The notes under the pieces were generated by a model, which was given only the letters and a program-made list of their open reading frames with translations, did no database searches and had not been told where the DNA came from. Shown piece after piece: positions 59,109 through 64,000 of a DNA stretch of 64,000 nt. The first letter of the stretch is position 1, and the number at the start of each line of letters is the position of its first letter. The DNA is from an uncultured Clostridium sp. (GTDB lineage: Bacteria > Bacillota > Clostridia > Lachnospirales > Lachnospiraceae): NCBI GenBank assembly GCA_937885015.1, contig CALAAS010000012.1:1-64000 (forward strand), given 5' to 3'. The translations under genes and the position numbers were made by a program.

Positions 59109-59758
59109 CGGGGGTTCTGATCGAACGGATTGAACCTTTTGACAAACGAAGGAGCAAAGTCTTCCTGGAGGGAGACTTTGCCTTTCTTTTATATGGGGGA
59201 GAAATCCGTCAATATGGGTTGGAGCCGGGAATGATTCTTTCCGAAAGCCGGTATGAGGAGATTTTGGCTCTTTTGGGAAAACGTGCCAGAGAGAGGGCAC
59301 TGTATGAGTTAAAAAGCAGAGACCGGACGGAGCAGGAGATTCGCAGGAAGCTGGCGCGTGATCTGTATCCGGAGCAGGCGGTGGAGCAGACCGTTTCTTT
59401 CCTGAAAGTGTATGGTTATGTGGATGACGTCAGGTTTGCAGAGCATTATGTGGAAATTTACGGAAGAAAAAAGAGCCAGGCAGAGCTCCTTCTGAATTTG
59501 CAGAAAAAAGGGATTGACCGGGAGACGGCAAAAAGCGCTGTTCGAAAGATGGAGGAAGTGCTGGATCCGGGAGCGACTCCGTCTGCCGTAGAGACGGTAC
59601 TTCAAAAGAGGAAATACGGCCTTTCTGAGGAGGCGAACCGGAAGACAATCGCCTATTTGCAGCGCCGTGGTTTTTCCTGGGAGGAAATTCGCCGGGGAAT
59701 CGAAAATTATAGTCAGAGTAAAACTGATTTTATTGATATGGAATCGTTTGTAGAATAG
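59105..59758 (+). CDS. recX: Regulatory protein RecX
   Basis: A 217-residue helical protein that modulates RecA filaments. The three-helix repeats are visible as ALYELKSRDRTEQEIRRKL, FLKVYGYVDDVRFAEHYVE and later IAYLQRRGFSWEEIRRGIEN. The start is GTG overlapping the recA stop by 4 bp, so the pair is cotranslated and shares SOS control. Confidence 0.93.
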   Translation: MTGVLIERIEPFDKRRSKVFLEGDFAFLLYGGEIRQYGLEPGMILSESRYEEILALLGKRARERALYELKSRDRTEQEIRRKLARDLYPEQAVEQTVSFLKVYGYVDDVRFAEHYVEIYGRKKSQAELLLNLQKKGIDRETAKSAVRKMEEVLDPGATPSAVETVLQKRKYGLSEEANRKTIAYLQRRGFSWEEIRRGIENYSQSKTDFIDMESFVE

Positions 59759-59791
59759 TGACGAAAAGGGAGACACAGGCCCTGATTTTGC

Positions 59792-59820
59792 TTGACATAA
59801 TATATAAAACAGTTTAAAAT
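59792..59820 (+). promoter_or_regulatory. Promoter of rny
   Basis: TTGACA (59792-59797), 17-bp spacer, TAAAAT (59815-59820), about 50 bp before the rny start codon. Confidence 0.75.
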
Positions 59821-59869
59821 TAAATCGTTGTATTCTTGTACAATGAAAACTAAATAAGGAGGTGCTCCT

Positions 59870-61414
59870 GTGTCACAAGTAATAATTCCGATCTTTACAG
59901 GTGTTATTGTAGCAGCTATTACCTGGTTCGTGGCTGCCGGTCATTGTAAGAAAAATTACGAAAAAAAGATTGGCAGTGCAGAAGAACGATCAAGGGAAAT
60001 AATAGATGAAGCATTAAAAGTTGCTGAGACAAAGAAGCGAGAAGCTCTCCTTGAAGCGAAGGAAGAGTCTTTAAAGACGAAGAATGAGCTTGAAAAAGAA
60101 ACAAAGGAAAGAAGAGCTGAGCTTCAGCGCTATGAACGACGTGTACTGAGCAAAGAAGAAAACCTAGACAAGAAAGCAGAGGCAATGGAAAAACGGGAAG
60201 CCGGTATGAATGTCAAGGAAGAGGCCCTGAAGAGGAAAACCACGGAAGTGGAAGAACTCTATGAAAAGGGTGTGCAGGAACTGGAACGTATTTCCGGCCT
60301 GACTTCCGAGCAGGCAAAAGAATACCTGCTTCGTTCCGTAGAAGAGGACGTAAAGCACGACACAGCAAAGCTGATCAAGGATCTGGAGGCGAAAGCCAAA
60401 GAGGAGGCGGAGAAGAAGGCGAAGGATTATGTGGTTACTGCAATCCAGCGCTGTGCCGCAGACCATGTGGCAGAGACAACGGTTTCCGTTGTGCAGCTTC
60501 CCAATGACGAGATGAAGGGACGTATTATCGGCCGTGAGGGACGGAATATCCGTACTCTTGAGACACTGACCGGTGTGGAACTGATCATTGATGATACACC
60601 GGAGGCGGTGGTGTTGTCCGGCTTTGATCCGGTCCGAAGAGAGGTAGCCAGAATTGCACTGGAACGCCTGATTGTGGATGGACGGATTCATCCGGCCAGA
60701 ATCGAGGAGATGGTGGAGAAGGCCCAGAAGGAAGTGGAGACCATGATGCGTGAGGAGGGCGAGGCAGCTCTTCTGGAAGTGGGAATTCACGGTATCCATC
60801 CAGAACTGGTAAAGCTTCTCGGAAAGATGAAATTCCGGACGAGTTATGGTCAGAATGCGCTGAAGCATTCCATCGAGGTAGCTCAGTTGGCAGGACTTCT
60901 GGCTGCTGAGGTTGGTGTCGATGTGCGCACTGCAAAACGTGCAGGTTTATTACATGATATTGGAAAAGCGGTAGACCATGAGCAGGAGGGAACCCATGTG
61001 GAACTGGGTGTGGCTCTGTGCAGAAAGTACAAAGAGTCCGCAACCGTGATCAACGCAGTGGAGGCCCATCATGGCGATGCAGAAGCCCAGAGCCTGATTG
61101 CCTGTCTGGTACAGGCGGCAGATACTATTTCAGCCGCAAGACCAGGCGCGAGACGCGAAACGCTGGAGACGTATACCAATCGCCTGAAGCAATTAGAGGA
61201 TATTACCAACTCCTACAAGGGGGTAGATAAATCCTTTGCCATTCAGGCAGGCCGTGAGGTACGTATTATGGTTGTACCGGAGCAGGTCAGCGATGATGAT
61301 ATGGTACTTATGGCAAGAGAAATTTCAAAGCGGATTCAGGAAGAGCTTCAGTACCCGGGACAGATCAAGGTAAATGTGATCCGCGAGTCCAGGGTTACCG
61401 AATATGCAAAATAA
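59870..61414 (+). CDS. rny: Ribonuclease Y
   Basis: A 514-residue membrane-anchored endoribonuclease that initiates mRNA decay in Firmicutes. An N-terminal membrane helix (IIPIFTGVIVAAITWFV) is followed by a long charged coiled coil (about 30-190). The KH domain contains GRIIGREGRNIRTLE and the HD domain LLHDIGKAVDHE, the metal-binding catalytic motif. The start is GTG at 59870 with AAGGAGGTG upstream. Length and architecture match the family exactly. Confidence 0.97.
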   Translation: MSQVIIPIFTGVIVAAITWFVAAGHCKKNYEKKIGSAEERSREIIDEALKVAETKKREALLEAKEESLKTKNELEKETKERRAELQRYERRVLSKEENLDKKAEAMEKREAGMNVKEEALKRKTTEVEELYEKGVQELERISGLTSEQAKEYLLRSVEEDVKHDTAKLIKDLEAKAKEEAEKKAKDYVVTAIQRCAADHVAETTVSVVQLPNDEMKGRIIGREGRNIRTLETLTGVELIIDDTPEAVVLSGFDPVRREVARIALERLIVDGRIHPARIEEMVEKAQKEVETMMREEGEAALLEVGIHGIHPELVKLLGKMKFRTSYGQNALKHSIEVAQLAGLLAAEVGVDVRTAKRAGLLHDIGKAVDHEQEGTHVELGVALCRKYKESATVINAVEAHHGDAEAQSLIACLVQAADTISAARPGARRETLETYTNRLKQLEDITNSYKGVDKSFAIQAGREVRIMVVPEQVSDDDMVLMAREISKRIQEELQYPGQIKVNVIRESRVTEYAK

Positions 61415-61432
61415 GTATTAAAAAATTAAAAG

Positions 61433-61462
61433 CCTTATAGACAGCTGTCTATAAGGTTTTTT
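61433..61462 (+). terminator. Terminator of rny
   Basis: The palindrome CCTTATAGACAG/CTGTCTATAAGG (61433-61456) is followed by six T residues. Confidence 0.93.
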
Positions 61463-61606
61463 CATTGCATAGGAAATTCTTCCTAATGCAATGAAAAACG
61501 CTCCGCGAGGATCGCCATGCGGCGGAAAGGAGTTTTGTCGCAGAAGCGCCCCATCGCGTGCAGAGAAGCTTGCGGGCGAGCTTCTTTCCTGTGTCATAGA
61601 AAACAA
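61458..61606. repeat. Palindromic intergenic repeat (copy 2) with G+C-rich tail
   Basis: TTTTTCATTGCAT (61458-61470) and ATGCAATGAAAAA (61486-61498) form a perfect 13-bp inverted repeat whose loop contains AGGAA/TTCCT. A G+C-rich block follows, ending in AGAAGCT (61564-61570) with AGCTTCT (61579-61585). The core resembles 51170-51210. The rest of the 485-bp gap to proC is A+T-rich with one promoter and no gene. Confidence 0.7.
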
Positions 61607-61779
61607 TTGATCTTTTTGTGTTTTTGAAAAAAATAAATACATTTCATAATAAAAAAAGAATTGAAATCAATTTCTGATCGAAGTGAAATTTTGCAAAGAC
61701 ATATTTCAAATTTGAAAAATATAGGAAGAAAAATTTCATTTGTTTACAGAATTTGTACGTTTGTTTCGGGAAAATATGC

Positions 61780-61808
61780 TTGCATTACGGATAAAAGGCG
61801 AGTATTAT
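61780..61808 (+). promoter_or_regulatory. Promoter of proC
   Basis: TTGCAT (61780-61785), 17-bp spacer, TATTAT (61803-61808). The leader of about 85 nt contains GTCCC...GGGAC complementarity (about 61830-61860) that could form a hairpin; no known element recognised. Confidence 0.55.
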
Positions 61809-61899
61809 AGCAAAATAAGATTCAAAACAGTCCCTGACCGGCTGGAGGAACACAAGGGACGCAGCAGGAAAAAGATAGAATAGGAGATGGATAGACAGA

Positions 61900-62694
61900 A
61901 TGGTAAAGATTGGATTTATTGGAATGGGAAATATCGGTTACGCCATTATGCGCAGCCTGTTACATGTGTATGACAAGGAAGAGATTACATTTACAGATTT
62001 AAACCGCAGACGTGTAGCGCAGGTTGAGAAGGAAACAGGAATCAAGGCAGTGGCCAGCAATCAGGAATGTGCGGCTGTGGCAAAGTGCATCGTACTGGCG
62101 GTAAAACCGCAATTTTATGATGCGGTTTTGAAGGACATTAAGGATACAGTTACCCACGATAATATTATTATTTCCATTGCACCTGGAATCAGTATTGACA
62201 GTGTCAATGAGAAGCTGGGAGGCGGACGCAGAATTGTCCGGGCTATGCCAAACACTCCGGCGCTGCTGGGAGAGGGCATGACAGGGGTGTGCTATGACCA
62301 GAAGCAGTTTGAGGAAGTGGAAAAACAGATGATCACCAGCTTTTTTGAGTCTTTTGGAAAGATGGAGGTCCTTCCGGAGTATTTGATGAATGCAGTTGTG
62401 TGTATCAGCGCCAGTGCGCCTGCCTATATTTATATGTTCATTGAGGCGCTGGCAGATGCCGGCGTTAAATACGGTATGCCGAGGGATATGGCCTACCGGA
62501 TGGCAGCGCAGGGGGTGGTAGGAAGTGCCAAGATGGTGCTGGAAACGGGAAAACACCCGGGAGCGCTGAAAGACGAGGTGTGTTCGCCGGGAGGAACCAC
62601 CATTTATGCGGTGGCAATGTTGGAGGAATACGGACTGAGAAATGCTGTGATCAAGGCTTGTGATGCCTGTTACGAAAAGTGCATTGATATGTAA
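61900..62694 (+). CDS. proC: Pyrroline-5-carboxylate reductase
   Basis: A 264-residue enzyme for the last step of proline synthesis, reducing pyrroline-5-carboxylate with NAD(P)H. The N-terminus IGFIGMGNIGYAIMRSLL is the Rossmann motif (GxGxxG). VRAMPNTPALLGEGMTG and the C-terminal DEVCSPGGTTIYAVAMLEE stretch are the family signature in the dimerisation domain. The length is normal. The NUDIX gene follows at close spacing. Confidence 0.96.
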   Translation: MVKIGFIGMGNIGYAIMRSLLHVYDKEEITFTDLNRRRVAQVEKETGIKAVASNQECAAVAKCIVLAVKPQFYDAVLKDIKDTVTHDNIIISIAPGISIDSVNEKLGGGRRIVRAMPNTPALLGEGMTGVCYDQKQFEEVEKQMITSFFESFGKMEVLPEYLMNAVVCISASAPAYIYMFIEALADAGVKYGMPRDMAYRMAAQGVVGSAKMVLETGKHPGALKDEVCSPGGTTIYAVAMLEEYGLRNAVIKACDACYEKCIDM

Positions 62695-62709
62695 GGAAGA
62701 GTGAATCCT

Positions 62710-63291
62710 ATGGAAAAAACGGAGCAGAAAAACGAAAAAACCCCGGGAGAGGGGACGCCGGTAGAACGGCTGAATCGTGAACTGAAATATCAGGGCACCA
62801 TTTTGAAGGTATATGAGGACACAGTAAAAGTACGTGGCCATGAGGCAAAATGGGATTTCATCCACCATGACGGAGCAGCAGCTGTGGTGGCGGTAACGGA
62901 AGAAGGAAAGCTGCTGATGGTGCGGCAGTACCGAAATGCTCTGGATCGATATACCCTGGAGATTCCGGCGGGAAAGCTGGATGCACCCGATGAGCCGAAG
63001 ATTCAGTGTGCGTACCGGGAACTGGAAGAGGAAACGGGGTTTCGCGCGGATCATTTGGAGTATCTTCTTAGTATCAATACCACCATCGCCTTTTGTGATG
63101 AGGCTCTGGATGTATTTTTGGCTCGTGACCTGAAACCTTCCAGCCAGAATCTGGATCCGGACGAAGAGATTCAGGTGGAAGAGTGGGAACTTTCGGATCT
63201 TCTGGATCTGATCTATACGGGAAAGATGACGGATGGAAAAACGGTGGCCTCCATTCTGGCGTATGCCTGCCGATACGGAAGCCGGAAATAA
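62710..63291 (+). CDS. NUDIX hydrolase, ADP-ribose pyrophosphatase type
   Basis: A 193-residue enzyme hydrolysing ADP-ribose and similar nucleoside diphosphate sugars. The N-terminal segment forms the NudF/YqkG-type dimer domain. The NUDIX box covers GKLDAPDEPKIQCAYRELEE followed by ETG, with the catalytic RELxEE core. LEIPAGKLD precedes it as in ADP-ribose pyrophosphatases. ATG 62710 is preferred over GTG 62701, which sits only 3 bp from the AAGGA site. Cotranscribed with proC. Confidence 0.87.
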   Translation: MEKTEQKNEKTPGEGTPVERLNRELKYQGTILKVYEDTVKVRGHEAKWDFIHHDGAAAVVAVTEEGKLLMVRQYRNALDRYTLEIPAGKLDAPDEPKIQCAYRELEEETGFRADHLEYLLSINTTIAFCDEALDVFLARDLKPSSQNLDPDEEIQVEEWELSDLLDLIYTGKMTDGKTVASILAYACRYGSRK

Positions 63292-63358
63292 GAATCCAGA
63301 TATTCACATAGAAAAGAAGAACACTGCATAAGGATAAGTAAAAAGAGTGGGTGAGCAT

Positions 63359-63892
63359 ATGAATCGACGTATGTCGGCGCATGGATTTTACCTGCCGCAT
63401 CCGGCAGTGTTCTTTTTGTGTCTTGGCATATTTGCAGGCACGCTGTGGGCCAATGGCGTGGGGAGAGACTGGCAGGAGCAGACAGCATTATACAGATGGA
63501 CAAACATGGAAAACCGGTATGTGCCTCTATTTTTGGAGCGGGCAGCACAGGCCGGGTTTGCCTGGCTTTTGGGAATGTCCTTGGCGGCGGTTCCCGGGTT
63601 CTGTATTCTGGCCTTTGGCGCTGGCTTTTCCATGGCATTTGTTCTTTCGTGTATGACAGTGCAGAACGGCCTGATGGGTCTCCCCTTGTTTTTGGCCTCC
63701 CTGTTTCCACACTTTCTGTTTTATATCCCCGTGGGGGCGATATTGACTTTCTGGGGGTTGGAAAAAGCGCCTAGACCGCGGGTTGCCGGTTTTTGTGTAC
63801 TTCTGGCAATTATCGCGGCCGGAGCCGGAGCAGAAACTTTTTTGAACCCCTGGATTATGAAAAAGGCCTGGAGCTTTTTTTCGCTCCTGTAA
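63359..63892 (+). CDS. spoIIM: Stage II sporulation protein M-like membrane protein
   Basis: A 177-residue membrane protein with about five helices. PAVFFLCLGIFAGTLWANG near the N-terminus and LASLFPHFLFYIPVGAILT match the SpoIIM pattern. In endospore formers SpoIIM works with SpoIID and SpoIIP in the peptidoglycan-remodelling complex that drives engulfment. Slightly shorter than the Bacillus protein (about 210). The start at 63359 has GTGGGTG upstream. It supports a spore-forming host, although SpoIIM-like proteins occur in some non-sporulators. Confidence 0.82.
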   Translation: MNRRMSAHGFYLPHPAVFFLCLGIFAGTLWANGVGRDWQEQTALYRWTNMENRYVPLFLERAAQAGFAWLLGMSLAAVPGFCILAFGAGFSMAFVLSCMTVQNGLMGLPLFLASLFPHFLFYIPVGAILTFWGLEKAPRPRVAGFCVLLAIIAAGAGAETFLNPWIMKKAWSFFSLL

Positions 63893-63913
63893 AAAATATT
63901 TTACAACATGTTG
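63888..63913. repeat. Adjacent palindromes at the end of spoIIM
   Basis: TGTAAAA/TTTTACA (63888-63905) overlaps CAACATGTTG (63904-63913). A second ATGTTGT lies near 63938. The last 87 bp of the window show no gene. Confidence 0.5.
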
Positions 63914-64000
63914 CGAAGAAAGAAGTGTGTATCCAATATGTTGTATGTGTTATGTAAATCAGGGAAAAATACCGGAAAAGTGGGAAAAATCTGTTTGATT

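Noticed and set aside
1..64000. CRISPR array, insertion sequence, prophage or integrase
   Set aside because: No regularly spaced repeats, transposase or integrase motifs, and no phage structural genes were found.

Overview
The window looks like a chromosomal segment of a Gram-positive, anaerobic, spore-forming clostridium, most likely Lachnospiraceae. The grounds are strong GGAGG ribosome binding sites, consensus sigma-A promoters, minimal [FeFe] hydrogenases, SpoIIM, RNase Y, a Gram-positive type SOS box at recA, a DarA-type c-di-AMP receptor and choline-binding-like cell-wall repeats. The genus cannot be read from the sequence alone.

Layout. 1-5241: the 5' part of tRNA-Val, then a housekeeping run (lipid kinase, ispF, cysS, mrnC, rlmB, corA). 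5254-6676: five tRNA genes (Ala-CGC, Thr-GGU, Ala-GGC, Leu-UAG, Leu-CAG) interleaved with two decayed genes, a ZIP transporter remnant and a RibD/DHFR-like remnant. 6917-16501: a ten-gene operon for an Mrp-type cation/proton antiporter that has MbhD- and MbhE-like modules and four large antiporter-like subunits but no hydrogenase or quinone module. 16471-18072: a MerR regulator divergent from a YitT-type membrane protein across a 19-bp-spacer promoter. 18201-22809: DarA, an NSS amino-acid symporter and a taurine/nitrate-type ABC importer. 23079-27855: a redox-signalling hydrogenase operon (2Fe-2S protein, PAS-linked sensory hydrogenase, PP2C phosphatase, second monomeric [FeFe] hydrogenase) behind a promoter with a Rex-like operator.

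28170-47547: the most striking part, about 19.4 kb with four consecutive secreted proteins. A DUF6273-like protein is followed by a 1271-residue GLUG/Ig/cell-wall-repeat protein, a 4272-residue giant adhesin with a possible N-terminal thioester domain and about a dozen SpaA/Cna-B-like modules, and a cell-wall-repeat protein translationally coupled to the giant.

47568-64000: a glycine riboswitch with an AGCS symporter; a small secreted protein behind a strong promoter; a D-glutamate-cyclase-like gene with a long attenuator-like leader; DUF3870; a PurF paralogue lacking the catalytic cysteine; a secreted polysaccharide deacetylase; a cytoplasmic subtilase; ktrB-ktrA potassium uptake with a structured leader; recA-recX with an SOS box; rny; a palindromic intergenic repeat; proC, a NUDIX ADP-ribose pyrophosphatase and spoIIM. 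Functionally the window is rich in ion homeostasis (CorA, Mrp, KtrAB, with DarA as a c-di-AMP link), redox sensing and cell-surface construction. I saw no CRISPR array, insertion sequence, integrase or prophage.
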